From the NCBI RefSeq assembly GCF_001598055.1, contig NZ_CP014844.1, positions 3,561,642 through 3,625,641 on the forward strand: a stretch of DNA of 64,000 bases. The letters run 5' to 3'. The position numbers and the translations under genes were made by a program. The notes beneath the pieces are model-generated. The model was not told the DNA's origin. It saw nothing but the letters and a program-made list of their open reading frames with translations, and did no database searches. Below, in pieces: positions 48,138 through 57,003 of the stretch (within the stretch, counting starts at the first letter, position 1; every line of letters begins with the position of its first letter). Origin of the DNA: Cupriavidus nantongensis (GTDB lineage: Bacteria; Pseudomonadota; Gammaproteobacteria; Burkholderiales; Burkholderiaceae).

Positions 48138-49310
48138 TTAGTATGATTTCGGCATGCCCAGCTCATGCACTGCGATGAAGTTCAAGATCATCTCTTCGGA
48201 AATAGGGGCAAAGCGGAAAAGCCGGCAATCGCGCCAGAGCCGCTCTACATGGTATTCCTTCGCATACCCCATCCCGCCCATCGTTTGCATTGCGCGTTCC
48301 GTGGTACGCGCTACAGCTTGCGCTGCCAGGAGCTTGGCGGCATTGGCTTCGCTGCTGTACGGCAACCCGGCATCGAAATTGGCAGCCGCTTTGTAATTCA
48401 GGAGACGTGCCGCTGCTACTTCAGCATGACACTGCGCAAGCGGGAACTGCAACCCCTGATATGCACTGATGGGCTTGTCACCGAACACCTTGCGATCGTT
48501 CGCATACTGAACAGCCAACTTGATCGCAAGGTCGCCGGTGCCGACCAGGCCAGCGGTCGTCACAATCCGCTCCGTATTGAGAACGTCGAGCAGTTCGCGC
48601 CAGCCGCCGTGAAGGGTACCGACCAGCTCATTCGGATGTACCCGCACGTTGTCAAAGAAGACGCTGCTGGACGCGAGTGTCCGCGTGCCAACCTTGTCGA
48701 TGGCACTGTGCGTCAGGCCATCACGCTCTACGTCTACCATGAACATCGAGATGCCGTCGGTTCGGGATTTCGAGTCCGCCAGCTTCTTGGTACGTGCCAC
48801 CACGAGCATCTTCTGCGCGTCCGGCACAGCGGTAATCCAGATCTTGCGCCCGTTAAGGATCCATCCATCGCCGTCCTCTTGAGCGAACGTCCGGATCTCC
48901 AACGAATTGCTGCCGGCGTCCGGCTCAGTCAGAGCCATACAGAAGTTGATTTCCCCAGCAACCAGCTTGGGCAGCAACTCCTTCTTCATTTCGTCGGTAC
49001 CGAACCGCGAAATAGAAACACCACCGAAGATCGGGTTGATCATGAAGAGCTGGCCAACGGTCGACCCACCGCCGCCTGCGGAAAGGGTTTCGATAATCAG
49101 CGCCAAATCCAGAACACCCAGGTCGCTTCCGCCATATTCAGACGGCAGCGCCGCGCCGCCGAGCCCCGCCTCGCAGACTGCTTTCCAGTACTCGGTCGGG
49201 AACGCCTTCTTGTCGTCAATCTCGCGCCAGTACTCCAGTCCGAAGCGCTCCGCTACCTTGCGGGCGCTGTCCACCATCATCGACTGTTCGTCATTGAGCT
49301 GAAAATCCAT
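48138..49310 (-). CDS. Acyl-CoA dehydrogenase
   Basis: A 390-residue FAD enzyme. FCMALTEPDAGSN is the first family signature and TMGGMGYAKEYHVERLWRD the C-terminal one. The usual catalytic Glu of the YEGT motif is absent (here RFAPISEEM). A Glu is present in LNTERIVTTAG, the position used by isovaleryl-CoA and long-chain dehydrogenases, so I infer that type of catalytic base. It would introduce the 2,3-double bond in an acyl-CoA, feeding an enoyl-CoA hydratase in the same operon. Confidence 0.88.
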   Translation of the reverse strand: MDFQLNDEQSMMVDSARKVAERFGLEYWREIDDKKAFPTEYWKAVCEAGLGGAALPSEYGGSDLGVLDLALIIETLSAGGGGSTVGQLFMINPIFGGVSISRFGTDEMKKELLPKLVAGEINFCMALTEPDAGSNSLEIRTFAQEDGDGWILNGRKIWITAVPDAQKMLVVARTKKLADSKSRTDGISMFMVDVERDGLTHSAIDKVGTRTLASSSVFFDNVRVHPNELVGTLHGGWRELLDVLNTERIVTTAGLVGTGDLAIKLAVQYANDRKVFGDKPISAYQGLQFPLAQCHAEVAAARLLNYKAAANFDAGLPYSSEANAAKLLAAQAVARTTERAMQTMGGMGYAKEYHVERLWRDCRLFRFAPISEEMILNFIAVHELGMPKSY

Positions 49311-49374
49311 GATACGTCTCCTCGAATCACTAAAGGTACCCTGGCCGTCATCCTCTCCGGGAGGGACGCCTCGG

Positions 49375-50772
49375 TTAGATATGAATGGCGCGATCGAACG
49401 CCTGCAGTACAGACTCGTGAATGGCCTCGGATAGCGTTGGATGAGGGAAGACCGTTTGGATAAGCTCCGCTTCCGTTGCCTCCAGCTCCTTTGCCAAGGT
49501 CAGCGAGTGCACGAGCTCCGTCACATGAGGGCCTACCATGTGCGCGCCCAACAGTTCCCCTGATTCTTTGTCGAAGACGGTCTTGATAAAACCGTCCGCC
49601 TCACCAATTGCCAAGGCCTTGCCATTTCCCTGGAAGGGAAAGCGACCCACGCGCACCTCACGGCCCTGCGCTATGGCTGCATCCTCGCTCAACCCGACAC
49701 TCGCCGTCTGCGGATGGCCATAGGTACAAGCAGGGATGGTCGGCGCGTGCCCCGAGGACGCCGAAGCTCCATCAACGATGGCGTCAATACACGCCAGCGC
49801 CTCGTGCATTGCCTTGTGTGCAAGGCAGGGCGCCCCCGTCACATCGCCAATGCCATAGAGTCCCTCTCGCGAGGTCCTACCAACACCATCGACCTTGATG
49901 AATCCGTTGTCACTAAGTACGCCCATCGCCTCCAAACCAAGCGCGTCCGTATTGGGCGTAACGCCGATGGACACCAACATGCATTGGGGTGTCAAGGTAC
50001 GCTGCGCTTGTGCATCGCGAATCGCCAGGTTGAGCTCAGCATCGCGTTGCTCCACTGATTCAATGCGCGCACCGACGAGAAACTCAATGCCTCGCTTGCT
50101 GTAGGCCTTCTCCACAAGCTTCGAGATCTCCTCATCTTCCGTCGGGAGCACTCGGCCCTGTGCCTCAATAACAGTCACCTTAGTACCGAGGGCTGCGTAG
50201 AAGCTTGCGAACTCCATCCCGATTGCGCCTGCGCCTACGACCGCCAGCGATGCAGGGAGCGACGAAGGGGATAGTGCATTGCGATAGTTCCAGATCGTCG
50301 TGCCGTTTGCAGGGGACCCGGGCAAATCGCGAGGGCGCGCGCCCGTGGCAATAATCACGTGCTTCGCAGTCATCGATCGTGACTCGTTGCTAGACTCCAC
50401 GACAACTCGCCCTAGTTCAGCAAGCCTGGCCTGCCCATCGACGACAGCCACCCGGTGCTTACGAAGCAAATGCTTCACGCCTTGCGAGAGCTTCCCGGCG
50501 ACTTCCCTCGAGCGGCCGATCATCTTCCCTAGGTCGAACGACCGATCGCCGGCATGAATTCCAAGTGCATCCAAGTCGCCCAGCGCCTGCCAGGCCTCCG
50601 CGGCATGAAGCAGAGACTTCGTAGGTATGCAGCCCCAGTTCAGGCAGATCCCGCCGAGGTGCTCCCGCTCCACTAGCGCCGTTCGCAAGCCGCGTTGGGC
50701 GGCACGGATAGCCGCCACGTATCCGCCGGGTCCACCGCCAATTACGATCACGTCATAGTCGACCGCCATCAT
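49375..50772 (-). CDS. Dihydrolipoyl dehydrogenase (E3)
   Basis: A 465-residue flavoprotein disulfide reductase. VIVIGGGPGGYVAAIRAAQ binds FAD; GGICLNWGCIPTKSLLH contains the redox Cys pair (C-x4-C); VVGAGAIGMEFASFYAALG binds NAD; the C-terminal FPHPTLSEAIHE holds the catalytic His-Glu of the partner subunit. It re-oxidises the lipoyl group of the E2 encoded nearby. Its start overlaps the stop of the MmgE/PrpD gene (ATGA). Confidence 0.92.
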   Translation of the reverse strand: MMAVDYDVIVIGGGPGGYVAAIRAAQRGLRTALVEREHLGGICLNWGCIPTKSLLHAAEAWQALGDLDALGIHAGDRSFDLGKMIGRSREVAGKLSQGVKHLLRKHRVAVVDGQARLAELGRVVVESSNESRSMTAKHVIIATGARPRDLPGSPANGTTIWNYRNALSPSSLPASLAVVGAGAIGMEFASFYAALGTKVTVIEAQGRVLPTEDEEISKLVEKAYSKRGIEFLVGARIESVEQRDAELNLAIRDAQAQRTLTPQCMLVSIGVTPNTDALGLEAMGVLSDNGFIKVDGVGRTSREGLYGIGDVTGAPCLAHKAMHEALACIDAIVDGASASSGHAPTIPACTYGHPQTASVGLSEDAAIAQGREVRVGRFPFQGNGKALAIGEADGFIKTVFDKESGELLGAHMVGPHVTELVHSLTLAKELEATEAELIQTVFPHPTLSEAIHESVLQAFDRAIHI

Positions 50773-52163
50773 TGCGCCTCCACTTTTGCTTGTGCCGGCA
50801 GGAAGCAGGCAACAACTCGTGCAATACCTACGGACTCGGGATCTTTCGCGAAAGCCCCGATAGTGCTGTACGCCTCTTCAGGAACCGACGTCTCTGCGCC
50901 AACGCGACATACCAGTCGCGACACATCATCGAAGTCGTAGGCGTAGTCCGATGCCGCCATCGTCTGGCGATGCCGAATCACGTCGCCATCGTCCAACTGA
51001 AGTTCGATCACGCAGCACAGTCGGTCTACATCAGGATCCCCTACAAGCGTCGTCCGGGAAATTAGCCGCGCGACTTCCTTATCTTCATAGTCCGTCATCC
51101 GCGCGTACGTCGGTACGCCATGTAGCAAGGTCGTACTAACGCAGAAGGGAGTACTCATGAGCGTCCCCGAGATGCTGTGGAATGGCCCCGTTGCATCCAT
51201 ACCAGCGTACCCGGCCTCGAAGGGGTTCATACGGACTTCGATTGCCTTGATGGTGCGTCCTGAGAGCGATTCTCGAAGTTTCAGCGCGGCAATGACGGGC
51301 GTTTGGTTGAATGCACATACGGGATACGGCTTGAACGTGACCCGATGTGTCGCCCACTCACGCCCCAGTTTGGCTGCGAGGGTCCCGACATCACACGTAG
51401 TTCGCGCAAAAGCCACGGCGAAGCCAAAGCGGCCCTCGAACGCGTGGGACGACGAGACCGATCCCGCACGTGCCAACGATGCGGCAATGTAGCCCTGGAT
51501 GGCTGCAGTGCCGACCTGGTACCGCCATTCATCGGTCCCGTCTTCAAAGGACTGAAGCAGGCCACCCGTGAAGGAAGCGGCATTGGCAATCGCTGCAGAC
51601 GTCTGCCGCACATTCAGTCCCATCAGATAGGCCGCCGCAGCCGCCGCCGCTAGGGTTCCGTACAACGGTGAGGCTCTCAAGCCCGCTGCGGTCGTAATGG
51701 GAGAGTATGCTTGCTCGATCAACCCGCCGACTTCGTAGGCGGCGATCAGCGCTGGCAAAAGCCGTGCGATCGGCCACTTTTCCGCTTCGAGCATTGCCGC
51801 AAGCAGAGGAATGACAATTGCACCGATGTGGGCGGCACCACAGGTATCTTCCTGAGCTCGCCCATGAAACAGTGCTGCGTTAGCCAATGCTGCATGAATG
51901 ACGGAAGAGCGCCGACCATTCGCCAGAAGCGTGGCACCGCAGCACTCCTCGCCAAGAGATGCCGACTCGCTCAATGCGGCACAAGCGACGGACGTATAGG
52001 GCGTCGTCATCGAGCCACGCGCCATTCCTAATCCGTTAAGAAGGCAGGCGCGGGCCTTGTCAAGAACGTCGACTGGCACCGTCTGCACGCTCAGCGAGCA
52101 GACGAATTCCGCGAGACGCAAACTCAAGGAAACGTCGTTGTTGCTTTCCACAGTACACCTCAC
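50769..52163 (-). CDS. MmgE/PrpD-family protein
   Basis: A 464-residue protein of the MmgE/PrpD fold, with an opening (RLAEFVCSLSVQTVPVDVLDKARACLLNGLGMARG) and HGRAQEDTCGAAHIGAIVIPLLAAMLEAE that fit the family. Known members are 2-methylcitrate dehydratase, cis-aconitate decarboxylase and iminodisuccinate lyase. It starts with GTG, 4 bases inside the E2 gene, and its end overlaps the E3 gene. Being wedged between E2 and E3 suggests that it acts on an intermediate of the same pathway, perhaps hydration or dehydration of a branched acid. Confidence 0.85.
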   Translation of the reverse strand: MRCTVESNNDVSLSLRLAEFVCSLSVQTVPVDVLDKARACLLNGLGMARGSMTTPYTSVACAALSESASLGEECCGATLLANGRRSSVIHAALANAALFHGRAQEDTCGAAHIGAIVIPLLAAMLEAEKWPIARLLPALIAAYEVGGLIEQAYSPITTAAGLRASPLYGTLAAAAAAAYLMGLNVRQTSAAIANAASFTGGLLQSFEDGTDEWRYQVGTAAIQGYIAASLARAGSVSSSHAFEGRFGFAVAFARTTCDVGTLAAKLGREWATHRVTFKPYPVCAFNQTPVIAALKLRESLSGRTIKAIEVRMNPFEAGYAGMDATGPFHSISGTLMSTPFCVSTTLLHGVPTYARMTDYEDKEVARLISRTTLVGDPDVDRLCCVIELQLDDGDVIRHRQTMAASDYAYDFDDVSRLVCRVGAETSVPEEAYSTIGAFAKDPESVGIARVVACFLPAQAKVEAQ

Positions 52164-53434
52164 GCAACTAAGCCCAAGGGATTCTCGATGCCCGATACAA
52201 TGGCCTGGAGAAATGCCAGGCTACTGACGCCGTCGAACAATCGATGATCTGCCGCTAGCACCAGACCCATCTCCCTGCGCAGCGCCGGCTGCCCTTGCTC
52301 ATCAGGCCGGAATACCTCTCGGACGCTGCCAACGCCGAGAATCGTGGACTGCCCCGGGTTGATAATGGAGGTCATGTAGGTGACATCGTGCATCCCCGCG
52401 TTGGAGATACTGATTGCCCCTCCCGCCATATCCTCACCGGTCAGCTTGCCGCCTCGAGCCTTGTCGATTGCCGCCGAAGTCGCAAACACCATCTCCCGAA
52501 AGGAGCGAGAACCAATGTCGCGCACGACTGGCACCAGCAAGCCCCGTTCGGTGTTCACCGCTACACCTACGTCGACGGTTGGAAAGTCGATGATCGACTC
52601 GTCTTCCCAGACACGATTGAAGGTAGGCATCTGGCTCAGTGCGCGCGCAACCGCAGACACGAGCAAATGGGTCAGCGTAACCTTGGGATACCCAGCGATG
52701 TCATTCAGCGAGCGCCTCAAGTCAATCAAGGCACTCACTTCCGCTTCCGTAGAAAGATAGAAGTGGGGCACTTGCTGCTTCGCTTGAGTCAAGCGCCGCG
52801 CGATCGTGAGTTGGGTCGGCGTCGGACGCGTACGTTGAACCACACTCGATTTCGCAGCCCCAATATCGGCTTTCGCTTCCATTGGTTCTGTCTCGCCGGT
52901 TCGTCTTACCTCGGCAAGCGTGGATGCCGCCGTTCTCACGTCTGCCGCCTTGATTCGGCCTCTCGGGCCGGTACCGTTCACGGACGCCAACGAGACGCCC
53001 ATCTCGGCAGCGAGACGGCGAGCCAGCGGTGTGGCAACAACCCGCGCCGCCTGACTTGGCTGCGCTGCGGGCGAAGCACGCTTCTCGTCTTTTGGATTGA
53101 CCTTGGGTTCGGACAGGGTGCTTGCCCCATTTAGCTTGGCGTGCTCACCCGCCTGGACAGCCGCCGTGGCCGTTGCTCCGTCCTGCTCGCCAGCCTTGCC
53201 ATCGTCGAAGTAGCCGAGAACGGTTCCTACGGGCACAATATCCCCCGGCCCCACGATCACCTCAAGCAGTTTGCCATCGGCATCTGCGGAGATTTCGTTC
53301 GCCACCTTATCCGTCTCGACGACGAAAAGTCCGTCACCAACTCGAAATTCGGATCCAGGCGAGAGCATCCACTCCACGAGCGCACCCTCGGTCATCGTCA
53401 GACCGAGCTTGGGCATCAACACCTCTTGTCTCAC
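52160..53434 (-). CDS. 2-oxoacid dehydrogenase E2 (dihydrolipoamide acyltransferase)
   Basis: A 424-residue E2 with GTG start and GGGAGAC RBS. The lipoyl domain (1-80) has ETDKVANEI with the lipoylated Lys; a flexible Ala/Pro linker follows; the E3/E1-binding domain is ATPLARRLAAEMGVSLASVNGTGPRGRIKAADV (about 135-168); the catalytic domain ends with ADHRLFDGVSS (His and Asp of the active site). It carries acyl groups from E1 to CoA. The ECH gene ends 2 bases upstream of its start. Confidence 0.92.
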   Translation of the reverse strand: MRQEVLMPKLGLTMTEGALVEWMLSPGSEFRVGDGLFVVETDKVANEISADADGKLLEVIVGPGDIVPVGTVLGYFDDGKAGEQDGATATAAVQAGEHAKLNGASTLSEPKVNPKDEKRASPAAQPSQAARVVATPLARRLAAEMGVSLASVNGTGPRGRIKAADVRTAASTLAEVRRTGETEPMEAKADIGAAKSSVVQRTRPTPTQLTIARRLTQAKQQVPHFYLSTEAEVSALIDLRRSLNDIAGYPKVTLTHLLVSAVARALSQMPTFNRVWEDESIIDFPTVDVGVAVNTERGLLVPVVRDIGSRSFREMVFATSAAIDKARGGKLTGEDMAGGAISISNAGMHDVTYMTSIINPGQSTILGVGSVREVFRPDEQGQPALRREMGLVLAADHRLFDGVSSLAFLQAIVSGIENPLGLVA

Positions 53435-53436
53435 AA

Positions 53437-54222
53437 TCAGTCTCCCTTGAACGTCGGGGATTGCTTCTCCAGGAAGGCGCGGCAGCCCCGATGCGCATCC
53501 TCCGAATCGAGTACGAGCCCGATCATGGCTTGCTCATAGGCCAGCGCAGCACCCAGCGGCATTTCGATGCCTTGGCGAAGGCTCCGCTTCAGCAGCTTCA
53601 ACGTGAGCGGCGACTTTTGAGCAATTCGCTCAGCCAACGCCAGGGCTTCTGACAGCAATTGCTCACGGGGAACCGCTCGGTTGCACAGGCCATACGCCAC
53701 TGCCTCTGCTGCGCTGATCTGGTCGCCGGTGAACATCAGTTCCTTGGCACGGCAAGGGGCAATCTGACGCAGGATCCGCTGCGAGCCGCCGGCGCCGGGA
53801 AACAAGCCGAGAAGAATTTCCGGGAGACCTAAGCGGGCTTCCTCTGCGACAAGCCGAATATCCAACGTCAGCAGCAGTTCCGTCCCGCCCCCCAGCGCCC
53901 ATCCATTGACCGCGGCAATTGTCGGCTTGTCGCAGTCCTCGAACCGACGGAACACGCGATGAATTACCTCCGCGAACTCCTGGTAGTGTGCGAGCCCCCT
54001 GCGGCTATCCAGGTCGGCGATGTCACCGCCTGCCACGAATGCTTTCTCGCCTGCCCCGGTAATCACGATCGCGCGCACCTCATCGTCGCTCTCGAGTGAG
54101 GTCAGCGCGGCCTCCATCTCAAGCAACGTGGGGACGTTCAGCGCGTTAAGGGTCTTCGGCCGGTTGATCGTCAACAGAGCCACTGCACCACGCTTTTCCA
54201 GCAAGATTGAGGATTCACTCAT
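53437..54222 (-). CDS. Enoyl-CoA hydratase/isomerase family protein
   Basis: A 261-residue crotonase-fold protein. KAFVAGGDIADL and GWALGGGTELLLTLDIRL form the oxyanion hole region. Glu is present in LPEILLGLFPGAGGSQRI, consistent with hydratase activity. It would hydrate the enoyl-CoA made by the acyl-CoA dehydrogenase. It lies between the E1-beta and E2 genes of one operon, an unusual location. Confidence 0.9.
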   Translation of the reverse strand: MSESSILLEKRGAVALLTINRPKTLNALNVPTLLEMEAALTSLESDDEVRAIVITGAGEKAFVAGGDIADLDSRRGLAHYQEFAEVIHRVFRRFEDCDKPTIAAVNGWALGGGTELLLTLDIRLVAEEARLGLPEILLGLFPGAGGSQRILRQIAPCRAKELMFTGDQISAAEAVAYGLCNRAVPREQLLSEALALAERIAQKSPLTLKLLKRSLRQGIEMPLGAALAYEQAMIGLVLDSEDAHRGCRAFLEKQSPTFKGD

Positions 54223-54251
54223 GATGTACGTTCTCGTAAAGTTGGGGTGGA

Positions 54252-55232
54252 TTACGCGACGACCCGGCGCACAGCCTGGGAGACTTTGTCGACGTCAACG
54301 ACATAGCCGCTCTCCAGGGATTTTGCAAAGGGAACCGGCATGAACGGCGCGCCCACGCGGAGCACCGGCGCGTCGAGGTCATCGAATGCATCATCTGCAA
54401 TGCTCGCGGCGATTTCGGCGCCGACGCCGAACGCTTGAACTGCCTCATGCACGACGACGGCCCGGTGCGTCTTGGCCACGGACGAGAAGACAGCCTCGCG
54501 ATCCCAGGGCTGAAGCGTGCGCAGGTCGATCACCTCAACATCAATGCCCTCCGGCGCCAGTGCTTCGGCGGCCGCGAGCGACACCGCTACGGTTGCCCCA
54601 TACGTGACGATCGTCACGTCAGAGCCCGTCCGCGCCACCCTGGCCCGCCCCAAGGGAATCGATGTTTGCGTATCAACTTCGCCCTTGGTCCCATACAGTG
54701 CCTTGTGCTCAATGAAGACGACGGGATCCGGGTCTTCGATCGACGACCTGAGCAACCCGTACGCATCGCCTGGGGTCGAGGGACACACCACCTTCAGTCC
54801 GGGAACGTGTGCAAACCACGCTTCGAGACATTGGGAATGCTGAGGACCTGCGCTCAGCCCGCCGCCGTGCGGGGTGCGCAGTACCATCGGCACGCTACTG
54901 CGGCCGCCAAACATGAATCGCGCCTTGGCAGCCTGGTTGACCAGTGCATCCATCGTCAGGGTCACGAAATCCATGAACATGATCTCGGCGACCGGCTTGA
55001 GCCCGGTCATTGCCGCCCCGACACACATCGATGCGATTGTTGCCTCCGAGATGGGCGTGTCCCGTACTCGCTCCGGACCGAACGCCTCGAGCAGGCCCCG
55101 TGTTACCTTGAAGGAGCCACCAGCCGCAGCGATATCTTCTCCGAGCACCACAACCGAATCGTCCGCCTGCATCGCGTCGCGCAGGGCTTCGTTGACTGCC
55201 TGGAAGTACTTCTTTTCGTTTGCGGATTTCAT
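54252..55232 (-). CDS. 2-oxoacid dehydrogenase E1, beta subunit (TPP-dependent)
   Basis: A 326-residue protein starting MKSANEKKYFQAVNEALRDAM, with VVVLGEDIAAAGG and SEATIASMCVGAAMTGLKPVAEIMFMDFV typical of E1-beta subunits (AcoB/BkdA2/PdhB type). The longer open frame upstream is not protein-like. Its ATG overlaps the E1-alpha stop (ATGA), so the subunits are translated in equal amounts. With E1-alpha it decarboxylates a 2-oxoacid or acetoin-like compound. The substrate cannot be read from sequence. Confidence 0.92.
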   Translation of the reverse strand: MKSANEKKYFQAVNEALRDAMQADDSVVVLGEDIAAAGGSFKVTRGLLEAFGPERVRDTPISEATIASMCVGAAMTGLKPVAEIMFMDFVTLTMDALVNQAAKARFMFGGRSSVPMVLRTPHGGGLSAGPQHSQCLEAWFAHVPGLKVVCPSTPGDAYGLLRSSIEDPDPVVFIEHKALYGTKGEVDTQTSIPLGRARVARTGSDVTIVTYGATVAVSLAAAEALAPEGIDVEVIDLRTLQPWDREAVFSSVAKTHRAVVVHEAVQAFGVGAEIAASIADDAFDDLDAPVLRVGAPFMPVPFAKSLESGYVVDVDKVSQAVRRVVA

Positions 55233-56224
55233 GCTGCTGCTCTCTCCGGTGCGACCTCGACCGAGGCTGTGTATACGTCCCCAAAGGCTTCTTCGAACGT
55301 GGGCAAACGATCGGCCCGGGCTCTTTCGATCGCCGCCTCCACTGCTAGCTGCACCTCGTGCTCGATGGATTCGATTGCCTCCAGCGCTACGCCGGCGACT
55401 TGGAGGGCGGTGCGCGATCGTACGAGTGGGTCCAGCTTCGCGCCGGCTTCCAACTCTGCTGGATCTCGGTACTTTTGAGGATCGCCTTCGTAGTGTCCGC
55501 GCACACGATGGGTCGAGCACTCGAGAACATAGGCCCCCTGGCCTTCCCGGATGTACTGAATCGCCTTCTGGCTAGCTCGCGCCACAGCGCTCACATCGGC
55601 ACCATCAACGTGGTCGTAGGCAAGTCCAAAGGCTGCGGCCAAGTCCTTCAGTTTTGCTGCGAACTGCTGCGACGTCGGCGAGAACTCCGACCACCCGTTG
55701 TTCTCACACACCAGCAAAAGCGGCAGCTTCCAAAGTGAAGCCATGTTCAGCGTTTCATGCAGAACGCCTTCCGCCATGGCGCCGTCACCAAAGAACACTA
55801 CGGCAGCATTGCCTCGCTTCTGAACCGAGTGGCCCAGCGCGCTCCCGAGCGCAATGGGAATTCCGGCGCCAACGATGCCGTTCGCCCCAATGATGCCAAG
55901 GCGCATGTCCGCCACATGCATGGAGCCACCACGGCCGCCGCAGATGCCGCCTGCACGCCCCATGATTTCCTTAAAAAACAGGTCCAGGTCCAGGCCACGT
56001 GCGAGGACGTGACCGTGCCCACGGTGCGTCGTTGCCATGGTGTCGCCCGAGCGCAGTGCGGACATGACACCGGCGGCAACTCCCTCCTGGCCGAGGGAGA
56101 GGTGGATGAACCCAGGTACTTCTCCATCAGAGAATAGCTTGATCAGCGATTCTTCTACCCGTCTGATCAGGACCATAGTCCGGTGAAGGGCGAGTTCCGC
56201 ATCCGGATTCTTAACTTTGCTCAT
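55229..56224 (-). CDS. 2-oxoacid dehydrogenase E1, alpha subunit (TPP-dependent)
   Basis: A 331-residue E1-alpha. GDGAMAEGVLHETLNMA starts the TPP motif, which ends in ENNGW (about 27-30 residues later); HRGHGHVLARGLD and CGGRGGSMH are typical. It is closest in appearance to AcoA-type or branched-chain E1-alpha. It stands 75 bases downstream of the Liv ATPase gene livF and overlaps the E1-beta gene. Confidence 0.92.
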   Translation of the reverse strand: MSKVKNPDAELALHRTMVLIRRVEESLIKLFSDGEVPGFIHLSLGQEGVAAGVMSALRSGDTMATTHRGHGHVLARGLDLDLFFKEIMGRAGGICGGRGGSMHVADMRLGIIGANGIVGAGIPIALGSALGHSVQKRGNAAVVFFGDGAMAEGVLHETLNMASLWKLPLLLVCENNGWSEFSPTSQQFAAKLKDLAAAFGLAYDHVDGADVSAVARASQKAIQYIREGQGAYVLECSTHRVRGHYEGDPQKYRDPAELEAGAKLDPLVRSRTALQVAGVALEAIESIEHEVQLAVEAAIERARADRLPTFEEAFGDVYTASVEVAPERAAA

Positions 56225-56298
56225 ACGATTTCCGTCCGAGTTGAATTCACGCGTCGTCTCTGCTGTCCACGTCCGTGGTCAGCGGAGCCATTCAAGTG

Positions 56299-57003
56299 CT
56301 AGCCACCTAGATAGGCAGCCGACAGTCCGCTGTCCGCTGCCAACTCTGCGGCGCGCCCGTGTTGGACCACACGCCCACGTCGCAGGACATAACCTCGTTC
56401 CGCGAAGCGAAGTGCCAGCGCTGCAACTTGCTCGCACAGGACGATCGTCGTCCCGGCCTGGCTGACTTCGTGGATAACATTGAAGATCTGCTGCACGATT
56501 ACTGGAGCGAGGCCAAGCGACGGCTCGTCGAGTAGCAGGCAGCGAGGCTGATGTACAAGCGCGGATGACAAGATCAGCATTTGCTGTTGCCCACCCGACA
56601 TCAGGCCTGCCTGTGTCGACCGCTTCTCCTTCAAGATGGGAAAGCGCGCATAGGTCTGTTCAAGAGCAGAGGAGAATGACCTTTCGCTGCGTCGGAAATC
56701 CCATGCCAGACGCAAGTTCTCCTCAACCGTCATACGGTGAAACAACCTACGCCCTTCCATCGCATGCACGATGCCGAGTTTTGCCCGTGCGTGCGCCGGG
56801 AGCGCAGTAACATCTTTTCCATCTAGCAGCACTTGCCCTTCGGCACAGGGAACCAGGCCAGAGATCGCCTTCATCAACGAAGACTTTCCCGCGCCGTTTG
56901 CCCCAAGCACCGCAGTGATGGCTCCGGGGGATGCGACCACGTCGCATTCCTTTACCGCGGTGATGGCACCGTAGCGGACGGTCAGCCCTTTGACTTCAAG
57001 CAT
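56299..57003 (-). CDS. LivF-like ABC ATPase
   Basis: A 234-residue ATPase starting MLEVKGLTVRYGAITAVKE with GAGGTC RBS. Walker A is GANGAGKSSLMKAI, signature SGGQQQML, and Walker B CLLLDEPSLGLAPV, typical of LivF. It powers uptake together with the fused LivM-LivG protein. Its start overlaps the end of that gene by 8 bases. Confidence 0.92.
   Translation of the reverse strand: MLEVKGLTVRYGAITAVKECDVVASPGAITAVLGANGAGKSSLMKAISGLVPCAEGQVLLDGKDVTALPAHARAKLGIVHAMEGRRLFHRMTVEENLRLAWDFRRSERSFSSALEQTYARFPILKEKRSTQAGLMSGGQQQMLILSSALVHQPRCLLLDEPSLGLAPVIVQQIFNVIHEVSQAGTTIVLCEQVAALALRFAERGYVLRRGRVVQHGRAAELAADSGLSAAYLGG

Noticed and set aside
54252..55520. Longer version of the E1-beta gene starting at 55,520.
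   Set aside because: The upstream 96 residues overlap the E1-alpha gene in another frame and are Arg/Ser-rich; the start at 55,232 fits the family and forms an ATGA overlap.
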